Below are positions 17,069 through 27,000 of a stretch of 42,300 bases of DNA, piece by piece. The position numbers were made by a program, and so were the translations under genes. Position 1 is the stretch's first letter. Each line of letters begins with the position of its first letter. Origin of the DNA: Verrucomicrobiota bacterium. Its GTDB lineage: Bacteria; Verrucomicrobiota; Verrucomicrobiia; Limisphaerales; JADLHS01. Location: positions 1-42,300 of the forward strand of contig JANXWY010000256.1 of the NCBI GenBank assembly GCA_025350905.1, in the 5' to 3' direction. The notes beneath the pieces were generated by a model. The model saw only the letters and a program-made list of their open reading frames with translations, did not search any database and had not been told where the DNA came from.

Positions 17069-17998
17069 ATGATTGGATACCTCGGTCGCTCGGTCATTTG
17101 TGCCCTGGCTCTCTCGTTGGCGTTGGCGGCGGGTGCAGCCCCGCACGCGACCCACGTTTTCATCATCAGTATTGATGGTGGTAATCCGGAAATAATGCTG
17201 AATAGCCGGATGCCGGTCTTGAAAAAGTTGGCCGCCGGCGGAGCGCACACGTGGCGGGCGCAAACCATTGTCCCCTCGCTCACCTTGCCGGCGCATACTT
17301 CCATGCTGACCGGCGTTCGCCAGGATCAGCACCAAGTCACGTGGAATAATTTGTCGCCAACGAATGGCTTGGTGCGCGTGCCGACCATCTTTGCGGCGGC
17401 CCGGGCCGCGGGGTTTTCCACCGCGATGTTTGTGGGCAAGGAAAAGTTCCGGCACCTCCTACTGCCCGGCACGGTGGACGTGTTCAGTTATGATCGCGAC
17501 GCAGCGGTCGACGTCGCCAAGAGCGAAAGCGGCGGGGCGAACGTGAAGAAAGAAGGCAACGTGCTAGCCAAGGTGGTGGCGGCCGAGGCGGCGGATTACA
17601 TCGTCAAAAACAAACCGAACCTCTGCTTCATCCATTTCGCGGATCCGGATACCATCGGCCACACGCTGGGCTGGGGCTCGCCGGAGCAAATCAAAGGGTT
17701 CGCCGATACCGACGCGGCGCTGGGCATCATCCTGAAAGCCATTCGCCGGGCGCACATCGAAAAGGACAGTGTCATCCTGATCAGCGCGGATCACGGCGGC
17801 CACGGTCGCGGTCACAGCCAGGGAACGCCCGCGGATATGACCATTCCGTGGATCGCCTGGGGCAAAGACGTCCGGCCGCATTTCGAGATTACAGTCCCCG
17901 TGAACACTTGCGACACGGCGGCTACCGCGCTCTGGTTGCTCGGAGTGCAACCCCTCATCTCGCTGGACGGCGTGCCGGTCTCCAGCGCTTTTGAATGA
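17069..17998 (+). CDS. Alkaline phosphatase-superfamily phosphodiesterase/nucleotide pyrophosphatase
   Basis: The 309-residue protein starts MIGYLGRSVICALALSLALA with a cleavable signal (AAGAAPHA). It has the type I phosphodiesterase/nucleotide pyrophosphatase metal site: SIDGGNP (D36), VPSLTLPAHTSM with the likely nucleophile T72, FADPDTIGHTLGW (Asp and His ligands) and SADHGGHGRGH. The end IPWIAWGKDV is also typical. It likely hydrolyses phosphodiesters or phosphate esters in the periplasm. A start farther upstream in the same frame would remove the signal peptide from the N-terminus, so ATG 17069 is preferred. It diverges from the TPR gene. Confidence 0.9.
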   Translation: MIGYLGRSVICALALSLALAAGAAPHATHVFIISIDGGNPEIMLNSRMPVLKKLAAGGAHTWRAQTIVPSLTLPAHTSMLTGVRQDQHQVTWNNLSPTNGLVRVPTIFAAARAAGFSTAMFVGKEKFRHLLLPGTVDVFSYDRDAAVDVAKSESGGANVKKEGNVLAKVVAAEAADYIVKNKPNLCFIHFADPDTIGHTLGWGSPEQIKGFADTDAALGIILKAIRRAHIEKDSVILISADHGGHGRGHSQGTPADMTIPWIAWGKDVRPHFEITVPVNTCDTAATALWLLGVQPLISLDGVPVSSAFE

Positions 17999-18006
17999 CC
18001 TGAATC

Positions 18007-18175
18007 GGTAGGGTCAGCGCGCTGCGCTGACCACCGGCCCGTGCAGGGCCGGAACGAGTTCTATGCAAGGGCACGCCGAACCAGTCGCCATGGCACCGCT
18101 GGACGCGGCGCTGGTCATCGCAGCGCGATGACCCTACCCCCCTGTCGCAGATCATCGCAGCGCGATGACCATACC
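18007..18175. repeat. Cluster of three palindromic REP-like units
   Basis: The 27-base unit at 18007-18033 (GGTAGGGTCAGCGCGCTG and on) is repeated inverted at 18112-18138 with 25 of 27 positions matching, and a third related copy lies at 18150-18175. Each unit is itself a hairpin (TCAGCG...CGCTGA, TCATCG...CGATGA); the changes in its arms are paired, so base pairing is kept. A further GC hairpin, CCGGCCC/GGGCCGG, lies at 18034-18052. The cluster fills the gap before the second sigma-factor gene. Confidence 0.85.
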
Positions 18176-18255
18176 ACCGTGACGCGAACTTCTATTTCGG
18201 CTTCCTTTCAAAATACATTGTCGGAATTCGCCGGCGGCGGTTGTTTAATAAGTGG

Positions 18256-19695
18256 ATGCTGGAAAAGACCGACGCCCAACTGCTGCGCGAGTACGTGGAA
18301 CACCGCAACGAAGCCGCGTTCGGCGAAATTGTCAGCCGCCATGCGGACGTGGTATATGCTTCCGCCCTGCGCCAAGTCAACTCACCGGATCTGGCCCATG
18401 ACATCGCCCAAGGCGTTTTCAGCGACCTCGCCCGCAAGGCCCGACCGCTCGCCGAAACGCTCACCAGGGACGCTTCACTTCTGGGCTGGCTTTTCCGCAG
18501 CACGCGCTTCCTCGCGCTTAATCAATTGCGCGATGACCGGCGTCGGCAGACCCGCGAAAGGCAAGCTATGGAAAACTTCGACCCCATTTCCGAAACCGCG
18601 CCCGAATGGGAACGCATCCAACCTGTCCTTGATGAAGCGATGGCCGACTTGACCGACGAAGACCGCGACGCCGTGCTGCTGCGCTTTTTCAAGAATCGCG
18701 ATTTCCGCACGATCGGGGCGGCTCTGGGCGTCAGTGACGATGCCGCGCAGAAACGGGTGAGCCGCGCGTTGGAGCGGCTGCGCACCCAGCTCACGAGCCG
18801 GGGCGTGACCACCACCACCGTCGCCCTCTCCACCGTGCTTTCAGCCAACGCCGTTCCGATGGCGCCCGCCGGTCTGGCCGCCATGCTTTCGACCGCCGCC
18901 CTGGCAGGAACGACCTTCGCCACCACGGCCACGACGACGGCCGTTAAAACCATTGCCATGACCACAATCCATAAAACTCTCATCGCTGCCACGCTCGCTG
19001 CCGCCGTTGGCGCCGGGATCTACGAAGCGCGCCAGGTCTCCAACCTGCGAGATCAAGTCCAATCGCACGGGCAACAAGGAGAAACGCTTGAACTACAGGC
19101 AGCTGAAATCGAACGTTTATCCTTAGTGGTCGCTCAGGCCAAGACCTCTCAGGCGCTGGCGGATGAGCGGCTGGTCGAACTACTGAGGCGCCGAGGAGAA
19201 GCGGTCTCCCTCCGCAACCAAACAAACGAACTTGCCAGATTGAAACAGGAATACCCTCAGTTCCGCTCCTCGAGGGTGATCGACCAGAATTACCAAACCG
19301 CCGCCCCGCGACCCGAAGCCATTGTTCCAAAGGAGGCTTGGACGTTCGCGGGGTATGCGACTCCAGAAGCCGCGTTGCAATCATTAATGTGGGCAAAGAG
19401 CAAAGGCGACGTAAAGGCGTATTGGGCCAGTCTTAGCCCAGACGAGCAACAATCCTCCGCACAGAAATTTGAAGGTAAGCCCGAAAGTGAGATTGCGACG
19501 AGTTTGATTGTGGATGCCAGCGGCACCGAAGCATTGCGCTTGGATCGAAGAATTGTTCTTGCCGACGGCGGAGTCGGCTTCGTCCTTTCTGCGACAGAGG
19601 TCGACAATGGGGCAACCTCAACGAGAGCCGAGAAGGTGATAGTATTCAGAAATCTTGGAGGCGAGTGGAAGGCGACGGGGCTTCCAGTGAAGTAA
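18256..19695 (+). CDS. ECF sigma factor with long C-terminal extension
   Basis: The 479-residue protein starts MLEKTDAQLLREYVEHRNEA, the usual opening of a Verrucomicrobiota ECF type. Region 2 covers about 15-95 (ALRQVNSPDLAHDIAQGVFS) and region 4 about 125-180 (RTIGAALGVSDDAAQKRVSR). After this comes an alanine/threonine-rich segment, a hydrophobic helix (LIAATLAAAVGAGIYEA) near 245, a coiled coil (about 270-320) and a folded C-terminal domain with WTFAGYATPEAALQSLMWA. The topology suggests a membrane-anchored sigma factor with an external sensor domain, an inference. A TTG five codons upstream (18241) is an alternative start. No anti-sigma gene is adjacent. Confidence 0.88.
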   Translation: MLEKTDAQLLREYVEHRNEAAFGEIVSRHADVVYASALRQVNSPDLAHDIAQGVFSDLARKARPLAETLTRDASLLGWLFRSTRFLALNQLRDDRRRQTRERQAMENFDPISETAPEWERIQPVLDEAMADLTDEDRDAVLLRFFKNRDFRTIGAALGVSDDAAQKRVSRALERLRTQLTSRGVTTTTVALSTVLSANAVPMAPAGLAAMLSTAALAGTTFATTATTTAVKTIAMTTIHKTLIAATLAAAVGAGIYEARQVSNLRDQVQSHGQQGETLELQAAEIERLSLVVAQAKTSQALADERLVELLRRRGEAVSLRNQTNELARLKQEYPQFRSSRVIDQNYQTAAPRPEAIVPKEAWTFAGYATPEAALQSLMWAKSKGDVKAYWASLSPDEQQSSAQKFEGKPESEIATSLIVDASGTEALRLDRRIVLADGGVGFVLSATEVDNGATSTRAEKVIVFRNLGGEWKATGLPVK

Positions 19696-19975
19696 ACTGC
19701 GGGCGTGCGCTGGGCTCATCTCGTCGATAACAAGAGACATGGCTTATCGCACAACTTTCATGGCGATTCCACCGTGGAAATGCGTGGCGTCGGATTAATC
19801 GTCGCCACCGCCGCACAGGGAGCCGAGTGTTACGCGCGGTAAACCGCCAGAATACTTCCGGCGGTACCCCGGACGGGAACCAGTAGTTGTGCCTCGCATG
19901 TAGCCGCCCACGTCCCTGAGCAATTCGCAGTAGCGTCGGGCCTCGGCCACCACCTCGTGGGTCGTGGCGTCGGTC

Positions 19976-20058
19976 GTCCCGCGAGGGACAATTGGAAATT
20001 AGCCAGCCACAAGGTGGCTGGCAGCCCGCCCAAAGCTAAAACCGTCCTAGAAGGACGG
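19976..20058. repeat. Three short perfect hairpins in a row
   Basis: GTCCC/GGGAC (19976-19989), GCCAGCCAC/GTGGCTGGC with loop AAG (20002-20022) and CCGTCCT/AGGACGG with loop AGA (20042-20058) follow each other at intervals of 12 and 19 bases. More imperfect stems (GCCGC...GCGGC near 20160) continue to about 20200. The 642-base gap 19696-20337 contains no gene I can support; this structured cassette is its main content. Confidence 0.6.
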
Positions 20059-20337
20059 CGGAAAACAAACACGTTTTCCCTCGTCGTTCCGCGATGAAAA
20101 CCCTTTTCAACATCACCCACCCAGCCATCCAGCCAGCCACTTCGTAGCTTGCTAATCTCCACTGCCGCTTCGCGGCTTTGCGCTCCTGCCGGAAGCATTT
20201 AGTCTTTTTCTGGTTCGAATCGCCGGCGGGACCTCGAGCTAGAGAAAGCGGCCCGAGCCACGGAGGTAGCCGCTACCGACCCCAAACCGCCACGCGCTAG
20301 CAAGCCGGCCGACGCTCCCAACATTCAGGAGAACGAT

Positions 20338-21690
20338 TCAGCGGGGTGCCGGCTCCGCGAGGCAATAAAGGAAATGTTCGCCGCGCAGATAGAATTCACG
20401 ATCCACCAGCGCCGGGGAGGCGCTGAACGAATCCTCGAGGTGGTTGACCCCCAGCGTGGCGTTCTCGCGATCATGGCGCAGCACGACCGTGGTGCCGTCA
20501 CGCCCCGTGATGTAGAGGCGGTCGGCGGCCCCGACCGGGGAAGCAAAAATGAAGTCGCGGATCCCTTCCAACCGGAGCGGTTCGCCAAGGGGTTTGCCGG
20601 TGGCGGGCTCGAGGCGGGAAAGGATGTTCTGATTGTGCCGCAGGAAATATAGCGTGTCGTCATAGAGGAGCGGCGAGGAGACGTACGGCGTCATGCGATT
20701 GAGCTTCCACGCCACGCGATCCGTGCCGGTGAGGTCGCCTTTCGCGCCGGCCAGCCGGATGGCGAGCATCGCCTGCTGATAATAACTGTTCCCGGCAATC
20801 ACCACGCCGTCGCGATGCACCGGCGAGGAGACGACATTGTCCGTGAGGCCGGCACATTCCCAAAGTTGCTTCCCCGTGGCCAGGTCATAGCCACGCACTC
20901 GTTTGGTCGCGCTCACAATAATCTGCGGTTTGCCCTCGTATTCCACCACGAGCGGCGTGGACCAGGAGGTCTTTTCGTCGCGGGCAACTTTCCAGCGTTC
21001 CTTGCCCGTGTGCTTGTCGAAGGCATAGAGGAAGGAGTCGCCTTCATGATCCCAGCAAACGATGAGAGTGTCGCCGTACACCACCGGCGAACTGCCTTCG
21101 CCGTGCGCGTGCAGGGTCTGCATCCGGCCCAGGTCTTTCGACCATTTCACCTCGCCGTTCAGATCGAGGCCGTAAAGACCGCGCGAGCCAAAGAAAACGT
21201 AGAGCTGCTCGCCGTCGGTGACGGGCGAGTTGGAGGCGAGGCTGCCGGTGGTGTGCCCACCTTCGTGCGGCCATTCTTCGCGCAGGACTTTCTTCCATAA
21301 AATACTTCCATCCCGGCGGCTGATAGCCAGGACGACAAATTGATGGCGCTGCGTGACCGGCACACTGTCATGAACGCCAGGGGCGCTGTCATAGACGGGT
21401 TTCTGCGCCTCGCCGATCGGCACTGCGGCAGTAACGAAGACACGGTCACCGAAGACGATGGGGGAAGAATGGCCTTTACCGGGCAAGGGGATTTTCCAGC
21501 GAAGGTTATTGGTCTCGCTCCACTGCAGCGGTGGATTTGCCTGCGGTGCGACGCCGTTAGCCAAGGGTCCGCGCCATTGCGGCCAATTGCGCAGGTAGTT
21601 CGTGCTGGCGCGGTCGCCCGCATCCGCAGCCAGTGTCGGGAACACGAGCACAAAACCGAAGAGCGCGAGCAATCGCAGTGGAGTCAACAT
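20338..21690 (-). CDS. Secreted PQQ-binding-like beta-propeller protein (BamB-like)
   Basis: The 450-residue protein begins MLTPLRLLALFGFVLVFPTL with cleavage likely after AA. Eight-bladed propeller repeats of the PQQ-like type follow: NWPQWRGPLANGVA, LRWKIPLPGKGHSSPIVFGD, GSILWKKVLREEW, GEVKWSKDLGR, GKERWKVARDE and GKQLWECAGL, each with the W-containing strand of that fold. No PQQ-dehydrogenase catalytic motifs are seen, so it is probably a scaffold or binding protein, not an enzyme. WPQWRGP starts are common in planctomycete and verrucomicrobial members. A start 22 codons upstream would place a poor leader before the signal peptide, so ATG 21690 is preferred. Confidence 0.87.
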   Translation of the reverse strand: MLTPLRLLALFGFVLVFPTLAADAGDRASTNYLRNWPQWRGPLANGVAPQANPPLQWSETNNLRWKIPLPGKGHSSPIVFGDRVFVTAAVPIGEAQKPVYDSAPGVHDSVPVTQRHQFVVLAISRRDGSILWKKVLREEWPHEGGHTTGSLASNSPVTDGEQLYVFFGSRGLYGLDLNGEVKWSKDLGRMQTLHAHGEGSSPVVYGDTLIVCWDHEGDSFLYAFDKHTGKERWKVARDEKTSWSTPLVVEYEGKPQIIVSATKRVRGYDLATGKQLWECAGLTDNVVSSPVHRDGVVIAGNSYYQQAMLAIRLAGAKGDLTGTDRVAWKLNRMTPYVSSPLLYDDTLYFLRHNQNILSRLEPATGKPLGEPLRLEGIRDFIFASPVGAADRLYITGRDGTTVVLRHDRENATLGVNHLEDSFSASPALVDREFYLRGEHFLYCLAEPAPR

Positions 21691-21807
21691 GCTGAGGCAT
21701 GGTGTAGCCCTTGAGCCAAGGCGTGTCAAAGCACGAGTGACAAGCACGAATGGCACGAGTAGCGCGGTGCGAAGGGAATCTCAGACTCCCAGCAAGCTGC
21801 GCCTAAA

Positions 21808-21914
21808 CTTAATCTTAATCTTGATCTTGATCTTCGTCTTAATCGGTTCTGCAAAACTCGCAGCTCGGATTCGGACGGGGGACATGAAGATTAAGATTAA
21901 GATTAAGATCAAGA
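21808..21914. repeat. Hexanucleotide microsatellite pair forming an inverted repeat
   Basis: Degenerate CTTAAT/CTTGAT hexamers run for 37 bases (21808-21844), and the complementary GATTAA/GATCAA hexamers run for about 29 bases (21886-21914), so the two tracts could form a long hairpin around a GC-rich 41-base middle. The structure lies in the divergent 314-base gap between the propeller gene and the hydrolase gene; I see no gene in this gap. Confidence 0.8.
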
Positions 21915-22004
21915 GTGGGAACTGGGAAATGCGCGCCGCCGGCAGTCGCATCACTTCTCCCTTCAGGCAAGTTTTGCCTTGTCAGCCCCTGTGGCTTGCG
22001 AACA

Positions 22005-23915
22005 ATGACCTCCGTGAAAGTCTCTCCGCGCATCCTCCTTCGCCTCGTTGTTTTCCTGTCGCTCGCCGTCGGCCGCGTTGGGGCCGTCGACGAAAAAAGC
22101 GCCGACACCAATGCCGTCTGGCTCGCCGAGCATTACACCAAGTACGAACATCGCATTCCGATGCGCGACGGGGTGCGCTTATTCACCCGTGTTTATGTGC
22201 CCAAGGATGACGCTGAGAAATGGCCCATCATGCTCACGCGCACGCCCTATGCCCTGAAGCCGTACGGCACGGACAACTACGAGGATCCGAGTGGCACCTT
22301 TGCCATGCTGGCCCGGGACAAATTCATCCTCGTCAAACAGGACGTGCGCGGACGCTACGCCTCGGAAGGGGAATTCGTTCATGTGCGGCCTTTCAATCCG
22401 AGCAAGGGGCCGAAGGACACGGACGAAAGCACCGACGCCTGGGACACCATTGACTGGCTCGTGAAAAATGTGCCGAACAACAACGGCAAGGTCGGCCTGT
22501 TCGGCATCTCGTATCCCGGCTTCTACACTTCGATGGGGATGATTGACACCCATCCTGCTCTCAAGGCCGCGTCGCCCCAAGCTCCCATTTCCGACTGGTT
22601 CATGGGCGACGATCTGCATCACAACGGCGCGCTTTTTCTCTCTCAAAATTTTGGCTTCCTCTCCTGGTTCGAGCTGAAGTCCGACGACCCGCTGCACGAT
22701 AGCGGCCGGAATTTTGTCTTCCACAATCCTGATGGCTACGACTTTTTCCTGCGCATGGGGCCGCTCGCCAATTCCGACACGGTGCTGTTCAAGAACGCGA
22801 TCCCGGTGTGGACGGAGTTTCTGGCGCATCCGAACTACGACGCCTTCTGGCAGGCGCGCAACATCCGGCCGCACTTGAAGAACATCCGTTGCGCAGTGAT
22901 GACCGTGGGCGGTTGGTTTGATGGTGAAGACCTTTTCGGCGCGCTCGAGACCTATCGCTGGACGGAACGGCTCAACCCCGGCATCACGAATCTGCTCGTC
23001 ATGGGCCCGTGGGCCCACGGCGATTGGGGGCGCAAGGATGGCGACAAACTCGGCAACATCAATTTCCATGCGAAGACGGCCGCGTTTTATCGCGAGCACA
23101 TTGAGCTGCCGTTCTTCCGCCAATTTCTGAAGGGCGCCACCAACGACCCGTTGCCGGAAGCCTACGTGTTCGTGACCGGACTGAACCAATGGCGTCGCTT
23201 CGACGCCTGGCCGCCGCGCGCTGTGCATGAGCAAACGTTGTATTTCCACCCCGGCGGCAACCTAACTTTCACCCCGCCCGCGGAAGCCGCGCCGGCATTC
23301 GAGGAATACGTGAGTGATCCGGCCAAGCCCGTGCCGTTCACGCTTGAGGTGACGACCGGTTATCCGCGCGGCTATCCGGTGCATGACCAGCGCTTCGCCG
23401 CGTCACGGCCCGACGTGCTGGTTTACGAAACGGAACCGCTGGAGGAAGACCTCACGTTTGCCGGTCCGCTCAAAGCCACGCTCTACGTCACCACCACCGG
23501 CACCGACGCGGATTGGGTGGTGAAGTTGATGGACGTTTACGACGCCGACTTTCCGAATCCGGACCCGAATCCCGCGTATGTCGTCATGGGCGGATACCAA
23601 CAGCTCGTGCGCGGCGACGTCATGCCCGCGCGCTTCCGCGACAGCTTTGAAAAGCCCGTGGCGATGACGCCAGGCCAGGTGACGAAGATCGAGTTCACCA
23701 TGCCCGATGTGTGCCACACCTTTCGGCGTGGTCACCGCGTGATGGTGCATGTGCAAAGTTCGTGGTTTCCGTTGGTGGACCGCAACCCGCAGACCTTCGT
23801 GAACATCGCCACGGCGAAACCGGAGGATTTCCGCAAAACCACCCAACGCGTCTATCACAGCAGCAACGCCGCGTCAGCCTTGACGGTGCAAGTGTTGTCT
23901 GCGGCCAAGCCGTGA
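22005..23915 (+). CDS. CocE/NonD-family alpha/beta hydrolase (peptidase S15-like)
   Basis: The 636-residue protein starts MTSVKVSPRILLRLVVFLSL, a signal-like leader. The N-terminal hydrolase domain has YEHRIPMRDGVRLFTRVYVP and the nucleophile motif LFGISYPG (S169), with the acid near GGWFDGEDLFGALETYRW and the histidine in GPWAHGDW. The C-terminal jelly-roll of the X-Pro dipeptidyl-peptidase family is seen as LTFAGPLKATLYVTTTGTDA and GHRVMVHVQSSWFPLVDRNP. Relatives hydrolyse cocaine esters, glutaryl-cephalosporins or peptides; the substrate here is unknown, probably an ester or amide in the periplasm. The end overlaps no gene and is followed by the first REP unit. Confidence 0.92.
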   Translation: MTSVKVSPRILLRLVVFLSLAVGRVGAVDEKSADTNAVWLAEHYTKYEHRIPMRDGVRLFTRVYVPKDDAEKWPIMLTRTPYALKPYGTDNYEDPSGTFAMLARDKFILVKQDVRGRYASEGEFVHVRPFNPSKGPKDTDESTDAWDTIDWLVKNVPNNNGKVGLFGISYPGFYTSMGMIDTHPALKAASPQAPISDWFMGDDLHHNGALFLSQNFGFLSWFELKSDDPLHDSGRNFVFHNPDGYDFFLRMGPLANSDTVLFKNAIPVWTEFLAHPNYDAFWQARNIRPHLKNIRCAVMTVGGWFDGEDLFGALETYRWTERLNPGITNLLVMGPWAHGDWGRKDGDKLGNINFHAKTAAFYREHIELPFFRQFLKGATNDPLPEAYVFVTGLNQWRRFDAWPPRAVHEQTLYFHPGGNLTFTPPAEAAPAFEEYVSDPAKPVPFTLEVTTGYPRGYPVHDQRFAASRPDVLVYETEPLEEDLTFAGPLKATLYVTTTGTDADWVVKLMDVYDADFPNPDPNPAYVVMGGYQQLVRGDVMPARFRDSFEKPVAMTPGQVTKIEFTMPDVCHTFRRGHRVMVHVQSSWFPLVDRNPQTFVNIATAKPEDFRKTTQRVYHSSNAASALTVQVLSAAKP

Positions 23916-23929
23916 GTCGCTATTGATTG

Positions 23930-23953
23930 GTGGCAGCCGACGTAAGGAGGCTC
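23930..23953 (+). repeat. Single REP unit (family I)
   Basis: A 24-base unit starts GTGGCAGCCGACGTAAGG, a copy of the repeat that fills 23.9-28.1 kb. No partner in opposite orientation lies within 200 bases. It is 57 bases before the fusion gene start, 14 bases after the hydrolase stop. Confidence 0.8.
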
Positions 23954-24010
23954 AAACTTTTTTGCTGGAGTCACAGCTGCAAACCCAACGGAAGGGAGTA
24001 GGTTGTCACC

Positions 24011-27000
24011 ATGACCATCACGCCTTCACTCTTCGAGGCATTTCTCAAATGCCCGACCAAATGCTGGCTCCGGTTTACCGGCGAAACGCCGCCCGGCAAC
24101 AGCTACGCCGAATGGGTTGGGACCGAATCAGAATCTTATCGCATCGATGCCGCCAAAAGGTTGATGGCGACCGTGCCCGCGGACGAGTGCGGCCCATCAC
24201 CTGGTAGCAGCCGACGTGAGGAGGCTCATTCGCTCGCCGAAAATCTGAAGGCCGCCCAGTGGCGCGTGGCAACCGACGTTTCGTTGCATACCGAGCTTCG
24301 TAGCAGCCGAGGTCACGAGGCTCAAACCCCTTCCGCTCAACGCTCAACCGTCAACTCTCAACCCACTGATCAGAGCCTCCTCACGTCGGCTGCTACGATC
24401 GTCGAGTCCCGTCTCCACGCCATCGAGCGCATACCATCGGAAGGCCGGGGCAAACCGGCGCAATTCGTTCCCATCCGTTTCATCTACCGCAACAAACTCA
24501 CCAAGGACGACCGATTGCTGCTGTCGTTCGATGCCTTCGTGCTTTCCGAAATGCTCGGCCGCGCCGTCAGCCCCGGCAAAATCATCCACGGCGAGCTCCG
24601 CGACAGCGCTGGTAGCAGCCGAGGTAACGAGGCTCAAACTGAAAAATCGGAAATTGGAAATCCGAAATCGGAAATTAGTCAGAGCCTCCTCACCTCGGCT
24701 GCTACTCACAATGGGGTAGGTGAACCACAAACCGGGATTGCAGCCGCTCTCGGCCAAGCCCATCCACGGGTAACGAAGGTCAAGACCCCGGCCCTGGCCG
24801 GCGAAGTGCGGAAACGCCTCGAGAAAATGACCGCGCTGCTCGCCAGCCCCGCGCCGCCCGATCTCGTCCTGAACCGGCACTGCGCCGAATGCGAATTCCA
24901 GGCGCGCTGCCGGAAGATCGCGGTGGAGAAGGACGACCTCAGCCTGCTGGCCGGCATGAGCGCGAAGGAGCGCCAGCAACTCCGCAGCAAAGGCATCTTC
25001 ACCGTGACACAGCTCTCCTACACATTCCGCCCGCGCCGCAGATCCAAACGGCAGCGCGATAAACGCGAGAAATATCATCACTCGCTCAAGGCGCTGGCGA
25101 TTCGGGAAAAGAAAATCCACATCGTCGGCAGCCCGGAACTCAAGATCGAAGGCACGCCTGTCTATCTGGATGTCGAAGGCCTGCCCGACCGCGATTTCTA
25201 CTACCTCATTGGCCTGCGTATCGGCCAGGGCGAAGCTGCCGTCCAGCACAGCCTGTGGGCGGACACCGTCGCGGACGAGGGAAAGATTTGGCAGGAATTC
25301 CTCGCCATCCTCGAAACCGTCAAAAAGCCGGTGCTGATTCACTACGGGAGTTACGAGACAACTTTTGTGAAAAACATGGCGGAGCGTCACGGCAGCCCAG
25401 AGGCCGAATCAGTTGCGGCTAAAACGCTCGCCTCGGCTCTCAATCTCATCTCGGCAATGTTTTCGATAATTTACTTCCCGACCTATTCCAACAGCCTCAA
25501 AGAAATCGCCCGACACTTGAATGTTGAATGGTCGGAAGCAGGCGCATCAGGAACGGGTTCGATTGCTTGGCGGCGGGACTGGGAGAAATCACGATTAACT
25601 GTTTTGATGCAGAGGCTGATCACGTACAACACCGAAGATTGTATGGCCCTTGCTCGACTGCACGGCCATCTCGGTGATTATTCAGTGAATGGCGACACAA
25701 CCACATGTGCTAAAGATGTTGTTCATGCCGATTGCCTGCCACGCAATTTTCCATGCACTTTCAAGAAGAATCAGTTTCAGTTCGCAGAGTTTGAACAAAT
25801 CAACCAAGCCGCCTATTGGGATTACCAGCGCGAGAAGGTTTTGGTCAAATCAAGCGAACGATTGAAGCGAATCGCCCAGAAGATTGGTCCAAAAATAAAG
25901 CTGAAACCCCGTATCAATAAAATCGTTGAATGGCCCGGACCGACCGCATGCCCTAAGTGCGGTGCGCTCAAGATTTACAGGCACCAGGCTGAACGCAAGA
26001 CTTTGGTTGACGTCCGATTCAGTTTTGGAGCCATCAAAAGATGGACAACGAAAAACCTATTCCATCGCTATAGATGTCCGAAGTGCAGGATAATTTTCCG
26101 CAACTCTGAATGCGCTTGGGATGGCCACAAGTTTGGGCCCAACCTGCGAGCGTTCTGTGTATATCAAACTATTGAACTGAGGCTACCCCAGCACCAGGTG
26201 ACCGCATTCGTCAACTCGCTTTTCAATTTTCAACTTTCAGCCACTATCGTGAATAAGTTCAAGGAAAGCGTGGCAGCTTTCTATCAAGAAACTCACGAAG
26301 CGCTGATGCAGGCCATAATCGATGGACCTTTAGTTCACGCGGATGAAACTAAAGTGAGTTTAGGTGGGCAAATTGGCTACGTCTGGATCTTCACGAATCT
26401 CGAATCGGCAGTTTATTTGTATTCTCCGTCTCGAGAAGGCGAACTCGTTCAACGCGTCTTGAAGGATTTCGATGGCGTGCTTGTTTCGGACTTTTATACG
26501 GCTTACGATTCTCTGAGCTGCGCTCAACAGAAATGCTTGATTCACCTCATACGGGACTTGAATGATGACGTGTTCAAAGAACCGTTTAATACCCAGTTCA
26601 AAGAGCTGGTTGCCAAGGTAGCAACCCTCCTCAAGCCGATGATCCAAACAGTTGATCGTTTCGGACTAAAGACTCGATTTCTGCGCAAGCACAAGGCCGA
26701 TGTGGGTCGGTTTTTCAAGTGGCTGTCCCTCCGGGAATATCGAAGCGAGACGGCTTTGAAGTGTAAGCAGCGATTGGAGAAGAACCGTAACACTCTCTTT
26801 ACATTTCTCGACCACGATGACATTCCGTGGAACAACAACAATGCGGAGCACGCGGTCAAAGCGTTTGCGCTGCTGCGTCGGAATTTCGCTGGACTCTCGA
26901 CCGAAAAGGGAATCAAGGAATACTTGATCCTCCTAAGCGTCTGCCAAACCTGCAAATACATGGGCGTGGACTTTCTGGATTTCCTCCGTTCCGGGGAAAA

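Noticed and set aside
19830-20198. 122-residue frame in the long gene-free gap
   Set aside because: It runs across the hairpin cassette with low-complexity composition and no motif, and no start signal supports it.
22179-23249. 356-residue frame opposite the CocE hydrolase
   Set aside because: No recognisable motif; the sense gene is complete with its catalytic triad.
24344-25390. 348-residue antisense frame opposite the nuclease part of the fusion
   Set aside because: It has no known motif and is explained by GC-rich codon use of the sense gene and the REP copies, whose translation (SSRREEAL) recurs.
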